The notes beneath the pieces are model-generated. The model saw only the letters and a program-made list of their open reading frames with translations. It was not told where the DNA came from and made no database searches. From assembly GCA_037892935.1 (NCBI GenBank), contig JAYXKI010000005.1, forward strand, positions 558,001 to 622,000: a stretch of DNA of 64,000 nucleotides. Reading direction: 5' to 3'. The DNA comes from Phlebopus portentosus (taxonomy: Eukaryota; Basidiomycota; Agaricomycetes; Boletales; Boletinellaceae). Shown here one piece after another: positions 11,473 to 25,200 of this stretch (the first letter of the stretch is position 1; every line of letters starts with the position of its first letter). Both the position numbers and the translations under genes were made by a program.

Positions 11473-14024
11473 ATGGCGGCCTTGGGCATAGAAGACCCCA
11501 ACGACACAGCGACTAAACTTCTCACTCTCCTTAATGTATCTGCGACAAGATCAGTAAAGAGAAAACGTTTCTACGATGCTTTAGCCGCGACAGAGCCAGT
11601 GAAACTCAACAAACGCAAGTCTGTTCGGATTGCGGGAGAAAGCTCAGAGGGCACTACTTCACAAACAGAAAAGGGTGAGGATGCGACAGACTCTGTAGGC
11701 GCAGAGGACAAAGTATCGGAGAATGGAAATACAGAGCGAAATATAACTCCGGAAGAAGACGAGAAAGACGAGGATTGTAAGTCCACTACATCCACTCTTT
11801 GCCCAAGTGGATAACTAAACTGGTTCGCAAACAGCTACATCAAGCCCGTTCCAGGTGCATTTCGGCTCAGATAGCCCGCTTTTATCTGAAAAATCAAGAG
11901 CGGCTGTTGACAACAGGAGCTTATCGGTTCACAAAGAAATGAAGGAACGTCTCGGAACTGTCGTAGAATATTTACCTGAGAGTCTCGAGAAGAGTAGTCT
12001 CTTTTCTGCTGGAGCTGTACGCTCCCTCGTCATTTTGATGGATCTTCTGACTCTGAGAAGAAATCTTTAGATTTCCGATAAATTAATCACGCATTTTCGG
12101 GAGCAGCAAAGAAGGCTACCAAAAGGTATTTACCTCCGCAACGACAAACGAACTACTCCGCTGATAGCACTAGATCTCAGACTGTTACAGGATTGCTTGT
12201 TATCCGAGATAATTACGTATCAAGACTTTTATCTGCCTCGAATGGGCCACGAGAACCACCTTGCTGCACGGGATGTCGTTACTCTTCATGCTCTCAATCA
12301 CATAATGAAGTATGAACGTACTCTGCGATTATGTTTCAAACCTTTTTAAATCATGCTTCAGAAAACGGCGACGAATCCTCAAGAACAACGAACGCATAGC
12401 ACGCGTAGTCAAGGATTCGCCGGAGGCTGAGGTCTCTGACATCCGTGATCAAGGCTTCACTCGTCCTTCCGTCCTAATCATTCTCCCTTTCCGATCGTGG
12501 GCGCTTCGATGGGTAGAGTCCTTCACAGGTCATACACCTAAACCAGAGTTCCAAGTTGAGAATCATGCGCGATTCCTGTCGGAGTATGGATTGCCACCAG
12601 ACACCGTGGATAAGCTGGAAACAGCTCCACCTGGGACTTACCCACCAGACCATGTGGATATGTTCAAAGGAAATATCGATGATAGCTTCCGTTTAGGAGT
12701 CAAGTTTACGCGAAAGAGCGTCAAGCTGTTCTCGGACTTCTACCAGAGTGACTTAGTCATTGCGAGTCCGTTGGGTCTCCGACTATCTATCGAGAAAGAA
12801 AAGTGTGTTTGATCATTTGAGTGGCAAATGTCGACGCTGACATTTTGACAGAAGTGCAGACTTCCTATCTTCCATCGAGATTTTGATTCTCGATCAGATG
12901 AATGCTTTGGGCATGCAAAACTGGGAGCACTTGCAGGTTCGCTTGACATTTCGTTTCTTGCGTTGTTCATTGGCCTAATGATGATACAGTTCGTCCTGTC
13001 AAATCTAAATAGTCTTCCTGAGGAAACTCGAGATACCGATTTCTCGAGAATCAAAAGCTGGTATCTCGATGGCCAGTAAGTTGTGCTTACTCTGAAGACA
13101 GATTTGACTGTTGACCACGAAGCCCAGCTCTCGATACCTGCGACAGACAATCATGTTGTCTCCGTATGATGCTCCGGAGTTCAGACATATTTTCAATGAC
13201 AACCTGAAGAATATAGCGGGAAAGAAGAAAGTAGAAAGTCCTTATAACCCTGTCCAAGTGCCAGAAGGTATCTCACAGGTGCGTGCCGGCGTGTTGGAAT
13301 AAATGAAGTACTTTTCTGACCATCTGGTTAATAGTCGTTCATCAGCTTCGAGTGTAACACTCATAAAGAAGAGGCGGACAAACGATTTGAGTACTTCAGC
13401 ACTAAGGCCAGTCATCCCCTTTGTATAATAGATCGATTTACGATCGGATTATTGAATCCATTGACAGGTCTTTCCTCCTGTATTAAAGTCAGCAGTACAG
13501 AGCACGAACACGGTCATTTTCGTACCTTCGTCCTTTGATTTCATCCGAGTTGAAAATCACTTAAGGACGAGTAGTGTATCATTTGCTGTGCTTTCTGAGT
13601 AAGTAGCGGAACATTGAATGCCTTTCACTTCATTGATAACCGTCTCTATTGCTAGATACTCTTCAAACCAGGACGTCTCACGCGCCCGCCAAGCGTTCTT
13701 TACTGGGAAGAAAGCTTTCCTGCTCATAAGCGAGCGTTTCCACTTCTTTAGAAGGTCCGTTTGATCTCTGATTATTTACATCCCTCTGTTTAAGCTCAAT
13801 AACAATTGGCTAGATACAAAATTCGGGGTATACGAAACCTTCTATTCTACGGCCTTCCGGATCATGCCCAGTTCTACACTGAATTTTTGTCGTTCCCGTT
13901 CCTTGACGAGGGGGTTGAGCCATCTGATATCACTTGCCGGGCGTTATACTGCAGGTACGATTGGATGCGGTTAGAACGGATTGCTGGGACGGAACATGCA
14001 CTTGAATTGCTATGTCAGGCTTAA
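11473..14024 (+). CDS. UTP25: U3 snoRNP/SSU processome protein Utp25
   Basis: Utp25 is a helicase-like component of the 90S pre-ribosome needed for 18S rRNA maturation in the nucleolus. The model is join(11473..11776, 11835..12016, 12071..12309, 12362..12802, 12852..12936, 12990..13075, 13128..13278, 13335..13406, 13468..13598, 13656..13754, 13814..14024), 666 residues, 11 exons. After an acidic N-terminus come RPSVLIILPFRSWALRWV, FRLGVKFTRKSVKLFSDFY, DLVIASPLGLRLSIE, DQMNALGMQNWEHL, YLRQTIMLSPYDAPEFR, FPPVLKSAVQSTNTVIFVPS and the C-terminal FYGLPDHAQFYTEFL, in the order expected for the family. Intron 2 (12017-12070) is 54 bases, so skipping its removal would insert a TAG. Intron 8 (13407-13467) begins GC instead of GT. 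The line-up of frames across all exons shows the gene is intact. Confidence 0.93.
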
Positions 14025-14227
14025 GACATTGTTCAAGATTCATATTATATTTTATTCGTGTTGGAAAATGCAATTTGATTTCGAGATTGAGTGATGTTAT
14101 TGTTACGTAATCATACTTGTCACGTTAAACTGGTGCACGCAAATGATGTTACTTGCGTCTGAACGACGAGCAAGCCCAAAGTCAACTACTCTTGGCGAAC
14201 ATATTTATCTGGCGTTTGTGGTTCAGA

Positions 14228-15100
14228 ATGTTTGAACCAGTCAGAGGAGGCACAAGAGGCGGACAAGCGGAGTTCAAATGGTCGGACGTCTCAGCGGACA
14301 AAGATCGAGAGGTAAGTTAGAGTTACACACTGGTCTAGACAAGACGACTTATCAGGCAAGATAGCATTACCTAGGACATAGTATCAATGCTCCAACTGGA
14401 CGCTGGCAGAAGAACAAAGACGTTCATTGGTACAATAGGGACATAAGGCAAGGCGAGACTGAAAAGCAGGCGGAAGTTAGAAGAATCAAGGAGGCAGAAG
14501 CAGAGGCGTTGGCCCAGGCCTTGTACGTCCTACCTTAGTCAACTTTATTATGGATAATATTAATGACTACATCTCATTTGTTCGCAGAGGCTTCGGTCCA
14601 TCGAAGAAATCCTTAGACGTAAATTCGAACGAAGATAATAATGCAAGCAGTCCACCGGCCGGTCAATCTGGAGGCATGTCACTACCAGGTGATGAGATTA
14701 GCGAAGAGAAGCTGGAACGACGAATGAGGAAACTGGAAAAGAGAGCCAAAAAGGCGGAAAAGAAGGCACGGAAGGAAGCCAAACGAATGCAGAGACAGAA
14801 GCACGAGTCGGGCTCCGAATACGAACAAGAAGATCGATACGAAGAGGGGCAACATTCTCATTCACCAAAACACCAAGGCTTTCACGAACGTGAACGGTCC
14901 AGGTGTATCATGGCCATGGGCGACGGTCTGCGTCGCCTTCACGTGTACAACGCCGGTCTGCGTCACCTCCGCCGCGCAGAGATGGCCGGGATCACTCTAG
15001 AGACTACGATTTCGCAGAGCAGGAACGAGAACGCGAGCGTGACAGGCGAAGATGGGATGCAAACGCCGCACGAGACCGATCGCGTAGCGAGCGACGTTGA
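14228..15100 (+). CDS. MMTAG2-like (multiple myeloma tumor-associated protein 2 domain) protein
   Basis: The model is join(14228..14311, 14365..14522, 14588..14902, 14980..15100), 225 residues. The N-terminus MFEPVRGGTRGGQAEFKWSD, followed by DREHYLGHSINAPTGRWQ and KDVHWYNRD, is the MMtag domain of a widely conserved nuclear, probably RNA-processing-related protein of poorly known function. A Lys/Arg/Glu coiled coil follows, then an RS/RD-rich tail (RDGRDHSRDY, RSRSERR). The last intron (14903-14979, 77 bases, gt...cgcag) restores the frame, yet its own sequence reads RS-type repeats (RRSASPSRVQRRSASPPPRR) in the frame of the final exon. A missing base instead of an intron is therefore an alternative. 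It sits 203 bases downstream of UTP25. Confidence 0.8.
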
Positions 15101-18064
15101 TGATTGTCCCTCTGGAGTGAGTTCATCCGCACAGACGTCAGAATAAAAACGCTAACTCAATCTTTGATACAACTATTGGCAGAGTTTATCCACGTTCGCG
15201 CGACTGTCGCCCTTGTGCCTCCTCTTGGTCGAATGCTCAAATTTGATTCGTCGAGACGCATATCACTTGAATTCCCTCGTCAACGATTTGTTGTTCCATT
15301 AGGAGGTGGTACGGTTAGACTATCGGCATCAACTCTCATGCTATTGATTATTTTCCTGTGCTTCTGCAAAATTGCCCTGTCGTTTCCATGTATGCCAAAC
15401 TCAAAATCTAGATTTGGTGGCTCTCAATCAAACTCTTGATCCCTATTGCATCTAAGGATCATTCAGGATTCATTTTGTGGTTAGCGCCTTGTTGCAACCT
15501 TCTTTACTGTTCCAAAAGTCTATCCTCCGATCTACTAATTTCCTCCGTTCATTTTGCAAGGTTCTCACATGAACAGCATACAGGACAGGCTTCTTTGGGC
15601 CATACTTCCAGAAACGCGCTGAGTCCTTTGTCTACGGGATCAGGGCGGCCCGAGAGAGCAACATGGCTGGCCCTCTTGCGTGATCACCGGCCATTCATAG
15701 CATCCACAATTTATTGGTTGTCGCCGAACTTTATGTTGTGGCCCGACTTAGTCGGCTAACTTAATATATCCTGTTGAATGGACAACTGCAGGGTCAAGGC
15801 TGATGGTAGACCGTGGAACTGTGGAAACCTTAGGTCATTTGGGGGCCTGTTCACTAGCCTGATGCGACTGTGAAGACGTAACTCCACCCTCAGTACCTTT
15901 ATTGATTTGAGATGGCTCATGTGCCCACACTTGTGGCGACTTCTCACCTGTATGTTGATACAGTGGCTCACGCATCTGTTCATATCAACAAAAATAATGA
16001 AATCTTCGGGGTATCGTTAATCCTGATATCGACTCGAAAGAGTTTCTCTCCAAGGTTTTCTGTTCCGGTCGTAGGAGGGCAATTACTGCGCTGGATTTAT
16101 GCTCTGGATCCTATATTCTATCTTACAGACTTTGCCGACGAAGCACCGTCCGCATTGCAGTATCTCCAATTTGTTTCCCATGTGCTTCTATCCACATTTA
16201 TCTGGACCAGAATATCACACCTACAGGGAGGCGATCTATCATGCCGTCAGCTACTTGTTGATAATCAAGCCTGACAATCAAGTTCAAGGTGTGTGCGGAG
16301 AAAGGGTGCTGTTAGCTCCGACTAACAGAGGTTTACAGATATAGAAAGCATATTCGCGAAGCTGGCCTTACTGCACTGATCATGAGAGATATCACTTCAT
16401 TTAGGAACAGCACTTGATACAGCTTAAGATGCGCACAGTTCAGCGGAGCGATGGTGCTTCGAGAGGCATGCTTCGGGGCCGTTTCTGACCGTTCTTTGCT
16501 TCTAATACCACCGCGCGGAACTCTTCGAGGCTCACGCTCGACTGCCTGCTGGGACCTTACGCTTGTGCTCTTTTGGAACGTATTATCATTACCGTTATGG
16601 TTCACGGATCTTCAATTGCAACACCTCCGGCCGGTCTCGCGCATTCACCGAAGAATACGCGTCCCCTACCGATTTCAGCTTTTGCGGCTCCCCGTTCGTT
16701 TTCAATGTATGCTTGGCCCTTTCACGGGGACAGTGAAGTCGGCAGAATATGCCACAGCGGCGCACGCGCAGTGGGCTTCGCTAGAACTAATTTACCGCCA
16801 TTCGATCAGTATTTCCACATATTTTGCGCGTGCGCATGCTCTCCGCGTTCACTTGACGCATGTCGGGGGATTCATGTTCTTTACGCAGCGAGAAACAATT
16901 GTTAAAGCTAGTCCGGGAATCTGGCTGATTCGAATTCCAACTTGGCCGTTCTCATAATAACGTATCATCGCTCCCGCATTCATAGGCCTGATCCGAATCC
17001 AGTTCCTACGAGAACTACGCAAACTTCAGACAGAATTTCCCGCTTCTCTGCTGTGGCAGGCACGTGTCTATGAAATCGTCATTAAGTCTCTGCTTTACTT
17101 CTACCTTAGGAGATGCTCCGACGGATAATGAATGACGATACGAACACGGGACTTTGGTGAATTAATGACGGCACTCTGTTATTCATTGAAGGTGAACTTG
17201 AATAGCGCAACCTATTCAACCCAGGCTTGTTCCTTTGGTTCCGCTTCCGCCGACGGCTTCGGTCACAGAATGACCTACATTATAAAGCACGGGAACAGGC
17301 CGACAGGAAATCCTGAAATCTCTTCCATTCTCATCAACGACGAGAAGTCGCTCTGAATTCGAATGAGCTCTGAACTCTGCGCGAGTCAGGCGCCGCCACT
17401 TCCCCTTCTCATGACTGGCTCTCAGAAGCATATCAGGAGCATCTTCGCATATTGTATTTATAGCGAACTGGTAGAGAAAATGGCAGGGAAGCTGCTCAAA
17501 ACAGCGTGCCTTTCGGCCGCACCTTTGGGCTATTGAATCTTAAAGAAATGAAATAATAGTTACACAGAACACATAGCTTAGCCAAGAATAGCGATGTCTT
17601 GTCTTGCTTCTTCATTTAATAATGCATAAGTTGCTTCTCTGGTTACGGTTCGTGGAAGGGTATGCGGGAATCCACACATGCCACGATAATCGCACAGATG
17701 CCTATTCACGCACAATACTGTCCACCAAAGCAATGATATTGAAGTTCGCGAATACAATAGGTATTTACTAGGTATATAAAGCAAAGTAGCGGGGAATCTG
17801 GGCGAGTAAACGACAACGCGATCAAAAGGAAAGAACGAACAAGTCTCGACGATACATGGTACATGGCATAGAGGATAAGGAAACAGAATGCGAGTTACTA
17901 CTGCTACAGTGTATTCGTATTGGTAGAAGAGGAAGAGCTTGTAAGGATTTGCCACGATCCAGAATCCATTAAGGCAGAGTCGAGAAGTCTCAAGGACTTG
18001 TTGCATGGTTGGTCAAGTACAAGACTGAGTTGTCATGCGAGAAACGAGGGCATCGTGCAGTTGT
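15101..18064. other. Gene-poor spacer with unsupported ORFs
   Basis: Nearly 3 kb between the MMTAG2-like gene and the 3' end of the Zn2Cys6 regulator. The longest ORF (16451-16957, plus) and a shorter one (17132-17356) do not join through credible introns and show no family I can support. The sequence may hold a heavily decayed plus-strand gene. Confidence 0.45.
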
Positions 18065-21000
18065 TCAAACTTTGAAACTCAGAGAGCGAGGGAGAGCATA
18101 ACTTGGTCGAGGCGGAGGGCTGATGCCAGCTTTCCTGCAATGGTCGTCCAGCTCCATCCACAGAGCATCGTACTGCTCCCGTTGGACTGAGCAGTAAATC
18201 AGTAAACAAAATAATAACTTTCAGACTCACTGAGAATCGAGCGACGTACCATAACATGGCCAGAGGGCGCTGAGCATGTCCAACGGGACTAGGAATGACT
18301 TTGCCAAGTCGAGTGCTTCAATCAGTGTGTTGTCGTAGACCCAAAGCGACATGCTTCTGTAAGTACAAGTGGTGTCAGTGTTCGCAGATAGGACTCTTGA
18401 TGTTATTCGATACACACATGGCCAATTGTGTCATAAACCACCACTGAAAGAAAGGAAAGCCGTGAATATCGGGCAGATTGGAAGAAACTCGACAACTGGA
18501 AACTGACCACGTAGAAAGGCCGCCGGGCAAGTATGCGAGCCACAGGATCTCGTCCATCGTATAGAACAGACTTGAATCGATTTGCCGTTTGAGTTTGATA
18601 GTAAACTTTTGAACGAGGGAAGATGTCAGTTTCTGCAATCAGAAAACCATATTCGCGGAGGCTTCCGTGTTTTCCGCGGGTATGGCCATCCAAGAAGAAC
18701 AAAATCACAAGTCTAGAAGTTGCGCTTAAAGCGCCGCTCCTGGAAAAACTCGGAACGAATGGTGTGGGAAGAAAGATGGTTGGAAGGGCAAAGACGGGGA
18801 AATAGGTAATATAAATTGAATTGACACTTACTCCATTCCTCGGCCTGGCTACGATTGAACTTCGGCATTGTCCCAGTGTCAACGTTCTGAAGCCTGTTTG
18901 CACCGTGCATCGATAATATAAGCGATTAAGCTCGATATTCTGAGTACACGAGTGCGACTACACGCACCTTCGAAATTCGTAGGAAACTGCGATACGAGTG
19001 CTAGAGTCGCCGTTAGAATGTTCAACCAAGTCGGCGAAGCTCGCACTCACTTGAAAATGTGTTCCCGAGTCATATACATGAGATGGGACTCCGATGAGCA
19101 GTGGTGTGCGTCGAGTGCATCTTCGATATCCGCAGCTTCCAGCCAAGCATTGACGGAAAATTCCGCCTTGTCCGAATCACTCGCGAGTTTACGCAAGTGT
19201 AGACAGCTATTCCAAAGCAACATACTCCTACAATAAAGTGCCCAAATCGACTGCTTCGGTGACCACCGCGGGCCTCCTTGACCATCATCGGCGGAGGAGG
19301 GCCTCTTTTCTCCGGGGAATAACAGTGCATACTGGCGGAATGGAAAATCAAAAAATGATTCCGTTCAGATCATTAGGTGGCTCTCGACCGCGATAAGAAG
19401 GTGAGTACACACATTCTCGGGCCGGCTGATGAAAAGATCAAGGGGTTCCTTGTGAAGAGCGGTGCTTTGGACAGCGTGATCTGCGCTAAGGGCTAATCAA
19501 GCCCATCTATGAGTTAGTACACGTCCTTTGGCACTGAATTCTCGTTGATTACGTACAAAGAGCTGCCCAACAGAGTCTGCGAGTTTGTTCCCGCTCAATT
19601 TCCTCAATAGTCAGAGCGGGGTCCCAGCTGATACTCGTCGACCACGTTGGGGAGAGACGTCCACCCCGACCTAGGTCAAGCTGTGGCGAATGGATCGGCG
19701 GGGCACAGTAGCATCTGTCTTCCAGCGTAATATCATAAGATGCAGGACGTGGAACACTCGGGACGGAATCAGGCGAAAAGACACAGGCATCCGGGTCCGC
19801 GAGGTCAATTGCCGTAAGAGCCAACGTGCGTATGATTTGATCAAGAAGAATGAGAGACGAACAGACTCTTTCGGAGCTATGTTGTGGATGAGCTGAAGAC
19901 TCGAAGACGGCCAAAAGCTAAATTCGAGATTAAAACAGGCCACAAAGCCACAAAGCCTGGGAGAATACCATACGCACTAATGCTGCTTGAGCCAGCGAAG
20001 GGTCAACCGACGAGGCATTCCATGATACCTCAAGGTGGATTTGGGCAATATCGCGCAATCTAAGAGCCCTTTGGCGACCCACTTCTCCTAGCTCAATCTC
20101 ACTGGACTGCAAGAGCGTCGCGAGAGCCAGAGCCGATAGGACAAGCGCCGGTTGTATTCTCTCCCTTTCAGACGGGTCAGAGAGTCTCCGGAAGAAGTAT
20201 TGTTCGTTCAGAAACGAGAGCCAATGAATGGAACTATTAAAGCTGAATATCGCGACTATGTCAGGCATATCGATCAAAGAAAACAATTCTATTAGAGCGT
20301 ACAGTGATGTTAAGTCGTTGATTATAGCGCCTTCGCTGTTATTACAAATCAGACATTGTCTATTTCAACAAAATACGCCGATAACAACTCACGATTGCTC
20401 TGGTGAGGATGAGTATTCGAGTAGTAGAGTGTCCCACCATAGCTTATTACTATTAATATCAGAAGAGGGGGAGGGAAGATAGGCATGCGTAGCAGGGGAA
20501 ATGGCATTAATATTCAACTGTCGTGCAAAGGAGCGGCCAGTGAGTTCGGAATCCGATAAGCTTCCCGCACTCGATCGTTCGTACTTCGAGAAAGGATCGT
20601 CCCGAAAGGCGGACTACAAATTATTCGCACTTTCGGCATCAGCACAGATTTACGGATACATAAATAATTAATCAAGAAAACTGGCGTACCTTGGGATGAA
20701 ACCGTAGGTCCGCATGCGGTGAGAGCGCACTAAAGGTGTGATGTACTGAAATAGTCGTCATAGGCGACGCGCTGCCCGAGGACAGGTGATGATGTGACTG
20801 CGACGACTGCGTTGAGTGTGTCCGCGAGTGCGAATTCGAACTGCTAAGCTGACCGGAACCATACGCCGACTGTGGGCGCTCCATGAAATTCATATCCAAA
20901 CGTAAACCGAGGTTTCCCTTCGTATGCGAGCCACCAAGACCTGCAGCGGCTTGATGATCCGAAATGCCTGTTCGTATGCTACTATGAGCCAGCGACACGC

Positions 21001-22296
21001 CCGTAGGATAGTGATGCCCATCAGCGCCGATCGGTAGGACTCCACCGCTGGGTCTTTCGTCAGAATCTCTATTCGAATCCTCTGACTTTACTGTAACCGG
21101 CGGGGAAGAAATCGCAGACGGCGGTACAGAAGCGTCACCATTGTTCTTCTTCTGTTTCTTCTTGACGGGCATCGAGCCATCCGCGGGCCGCTTTTTGCAC
21201 GAGCGCTGCCGCGTCCCAGGACGCTTATCGGGGCCGCGGCGTTTCGGGACAGCATCGTATTGACATTCGTTCTGACGGCGAATACAATTATTGCACGAAG
21301 GGCGAGTTGAATCGCATCGGATCTTTCGCGCACGACTAGGAAGAACGGGTATCGTTTAATCAGTAATTCTTCAAGTTGTGATTATCCTTAGGAACGCATG
21401 TACGAACCATTGCCGGCATGCAATGACAACAAGAGACGGCTGACGCCTGGCAGACTCAATAGCAGAGCTGCCACTCGGTTCCAGGATAGGAGGTCTCGCG
21501 CTTATCGCACTCGTGCCTGCCGAGATGGGGGACATCATTTCTTGATGCATTCCTGAATGAAACTCCGTGGCGTGTACGGTATCCGTGTCAATTCGGCCCA
21601 ACATGCGATTACTTGAAGGTAATGAAGGGGGATTCGACGGGAGGAGCGAGGGTATCGTCAGTGGGCGAGGCATCTCCAGGGCTTTGCTGCCCGGATGTCT
21701 GCTGCCCTGGGGGAATACAGGCGTAGAGGTCGGTAACATCTGGTCCTCCTCTCTGGGTATATATCGTCGGGCGGTCTCAAACGTATGCTGAGAGTGATTC
21801 ATATAATTTGAATATTGAAGATCGCCTTGTGCATGAGGTGAGTATTGCAAGGGAACATATGGAGGCAGACCACCATTGGCGTCGGGATGATTCACAGGGA
21901 AACGATTCGCCATCAAACCCTCTACGGTCCGTATATCAAGGTCGGGGGGCGGTGGTCGGACTTAAATAACAGTGAGATTTATAATCAAAGTTTGCGCCGA
22001 TAAGGTATTTAGTGGTGGAAAGTCAAGTAAGACGTCCCGACCGGAGGACAGTTAGTCAGTCACACAATTGAACAAAGTGCCAGGGTGAGCTGTTAGCGCG
22101 CTAATCGTCTCGGGAATAGTACTGATAAGGGCCACTTACAGCCATGCCTGCGGGCGTCCATGGGATCAGATTCAATGAAAGTTGGAGAATGGAGGCCGGA
22201 GCCGTCCTCGCTAGATTGAGGCGCGTCGTCGGTGTACGGATATGAGAAGGGAAGATAGAAGGATGAGGTGCCGTCGGCGGTTGTGCCGACGACCAT
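18065..22296 (-). CDS. Zn2Cys6 transcription factor with fungal-specific regulatory domain
   Basis: The model is complement(18065..18186, 18250..18356, 18418..18443, 18508..18632, 18832..18893, 18968..19000, 19051..19331, 19413..19492, 19557..19917, 19978..20335, 20393..20613, 20690..21335, 21408..21960, 22140..22296), 1043 residues, 14 exons. The binuclear zinc cluster is at about 234-261: CRQCRARKIRCDSTRPSC then NNC and NEC, preceded by a long Pro/Ser-rich arm and followed by a basic KKKQKKN patch. The regulatory domain has blocks typical of agaricomycete regulators (ERERIQPALVLSALALATL, FESSAHPQHSSERV, RRLCWAAL, FPGEKRPSSADDG, AEEW, ARILARRPFYV, ALWPC). Exons of 33 and 26 bases are included. 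The 199-base intron at 18633-18831 is unusually long and could hide a small exon. Target genes unknown; it stands alone between gene-poor gaps. Confidence 0.87.
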
Positions 22297-25200
22297 TGAA
22301 GATACGGTATGGGACGCGTTGGGGTGCAGAGATGAGGCGGGAGATGGAGTGCCAGAGGATGTACGCGGCAGAAGGAGGGGAGCTACGGAGAAGGTGAAGG
22401 TATTTACAGCATAAAGCGGGAGCCACGCGAGAGAGGGAGAGTTTAAGAATTGATTTCTGAGGAGAGGTGGGAAGTGATTGTGGGTGTTTCCTGTCGACAG
22501 AGAGAACTCTGAGAAGGCTTCGAAACGAAGAATATGGCCTTGCGTTATTACCCTGCCCTGGTTCAGAAAATTAGGTTTGGTTGCATACGTGCTTTTCCCT
22601 TTTCCCTAGCACGGTCAGCTCCGTAGCCAGAATCTTGGTCCGCAGATCGAACAATCGATTCTTTAGCCGATGAATTTTATTCATATTTATTCATTTTTCC
22701 TCTTTAACTAGCCCCAGGCCAGAAATATGAAAAGCAGGAGCTCTCCCGCAGACTCGTACGTCGCCGATGCCGTTGCTCGCAAATCCGTTGCCATTGGTAG
22801 CAACGTACATACCGACGAACCAAGGACTGCAAAGGAGTTGTAGCTATAGGAATAGGAAAAGTGAGAACATTCATGAACCCTGGCCTGGCTAGGGCAAACT
22901 CCGGAGAAAATGACGTAAACGCAATAATGGATAGAATTCATCTTCTTTCGGACATTATTTCCCACTGGCATCAGCCCCCATCTTGCTTGCTGTTCGTTCC
23001 ACTTCCTCCTTCTCATCCCGTGAGTCAATATGGTCGCTGCGCTTGATACATACACACGACCATGAACGAGTCCACGCTAGTATGGCCCCTGTCAAAAGCC
23101 AGAAATCAGCCAAATACAGAGAGAACGAGAACCCAAGACTGACTCAATTCATTCATATTCCTCTCCGTCGCCCCCGGCAACAGCGTTTACCACTCTGGGA
23201 CACTTTTTCTCGGACCGCCAGTCGGCCCCCAACGCCAGCGGGACGAACTCCATTCTGAATCTAACTCCATCAGATCGGAAAACAATCTCGTGTCTGGTCA
23301 GAATTGGTGTAACATCAGTATTATTTTTTATCAATCCTTCTTTTTATCTGGCTTCTTCTCTCCTTCTTAGTTTAGAAGTCTGCAAGAGTCCCACCAACGC
23401 CGGTGAGCGTAAGCAGACGGGCGACACGGCGAAACTGTATCGAAGGGAATCAGCAAAACTCAATTATCTGAGTCACGGCTGTGCGGGGCACGCGTCGTCG
23501 CGTGGCCAATGACTCCTATTTCATGGAATTCATCCTTTCCCATCGCTAGGCCGATTTCCGTTCCGCCTCTCCAACACCGCTTATTCAACTTTAGCATGTC
23601 TGCTCTGTAAATCCTATTCTGAAGAGAATGGCGCGGGCGCGTTTTGAGAAAGCCAGAACAGACGTTCAAGGGCAGCTTCAAAGCACCTGGCTTTCTAATG
23701 AGCAAGATGCTCTCGACCTTGACTCTCGTTTCTGAAGAGCCAAGCCTTTCCTTCCAAGGACGGATGGAATGGAAACCGAGGTGGGTCTGGCCTGCAACTC
23801 GCTCTTGATCATTCAAGAGTCAAGCAAACGTGTAATGAAACTCTCGCGGGACGCCCATTGAACAATCTGCTGACACTCGTCCTACCTCGTTGCCTGTGTT
23901 TTTATGTTTTTATGTGTCTTTTCCTATGTTCGGACTTTGGATGATCAAAATCCGGGCCGGCTCTGACCCGGGTTGCTGATACTTCGAAATCCGTGGTCTG
24001 CACCTCTCTTCTCCTGTCGAATCGTCGCAGATCATACCAATGGTCGGTTATCGGATGACGGTGAGCGTCGACGTTCGCATAGTCTATAGATATCATTAAA
24101 CTCGAGTCTTGTCAGGATAGGTCTGCTATGGGAAGCAGCACGGCGAGGCCACCCTCATGGTCAACCGCCTGATCTGGCGAATTTGTTTATTGTTCTTACG
24201 TATTCTGTACATAATACCTCAGTCTTCTCGCTGTGACGCTCGCTTGCATCATGCGAGGACCGGACGAGTAAATCAACAAATCAACGACAGGTTTCTTCAT
24301 CAGAAAAGACGGAGAAACGCCAAAATTGCGCCAAAAAACCATAACCAGAAAATCTTCTCCGTTTCTCCCGCCCTTGACAGTCGTCGGGAAGAGCGTTGAC
24401 AAGGGTTACTTGTGCTAGAAGCGCCCGTCGCTGCCGCCCGGATTGACGAGAGCCGCTTTTATTTGTGCAGGTAACCAGAAACCAAAGCGATCCTCCGAAT
24501 CCAGTTACCGTGCCTAGATCTCCCATGCACCATATTGCAGCATATTGCCGATCACTTTGCAAGGGCGGGCTATCCAATCGACCAGCTCTCACAAGAAAAT
24601 AGTCAAGACCTCTGCATAATAAGATCCATCTCACCACGTTTCTTGAAGATTACGTGGACAAAAAAACGTGAAATTTCAATAAACGGGATCCGCTTCTCCC
24701 TTCATACCTCCGTGCTTGTCCAGTAAGCAGCATCGCTTGGCCTTCGGGGACACCCTCAAACTGTGGGTCAGATGAGCGATACGGAAGATGCGAACTTTTC
24801 CGAGGTAATCTAACAATCTAACTGGGTGATTTCGTTTCCGTCGGCCTCGGTGCCGGCGTTTGGCCGACACAGATCGAAGGCAACGTGCGTGCGACGGTGC
24901 CTAGACATGCGCGCAACCACTAGTAGCGCTTGTCGGCGTCTCCAAATCTTCCCCTCCATAGCAGATTGTTCTGATTTTTCTTCGCTCTTTAAGTTCCAGC
25001 CGGTGATCCAACTCGCTTGATAACAGACTTTGATAACTTAACTTACTTTCTAATGATCCGACCAGCTTTCCGCGAATTATTGATCTAGCTCCAACGTTTC
25101 GTAACCTCCGTAATGCATGACGCAAGAGGATGCAAGTTAACAATCCACATTTGTTTGTCCCTGGCATATCAAATACTGAAGAAAGATACGCATCATGTTT

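Noticed and set aside
12011..12080. Apparent stop codon in UTP25 (TAG at 12068-12070)
   Set aside because: It is the acceptor of a 54-base intron (12017-12070) with a ctgac branch site; removal keeps the frame.
16451..17356. Plus-strand ORFs with a faint resemblance to a carnitine acyltransferase C-terminus (DGFG...TYIIK, EISS)
   Set aside because: Only a handful of residues agree, upstream ORFs do not join through credible introns and none of the other family motifs is visible.
17578..18006. 142-codon minus-strand ORF just downstream of the Zn2Cys6 regulator
   Set aside because: It starts after a clean stop of the regulator, has erratic Cys/aromatic composition and no family; most likely the 3' untranslated region.
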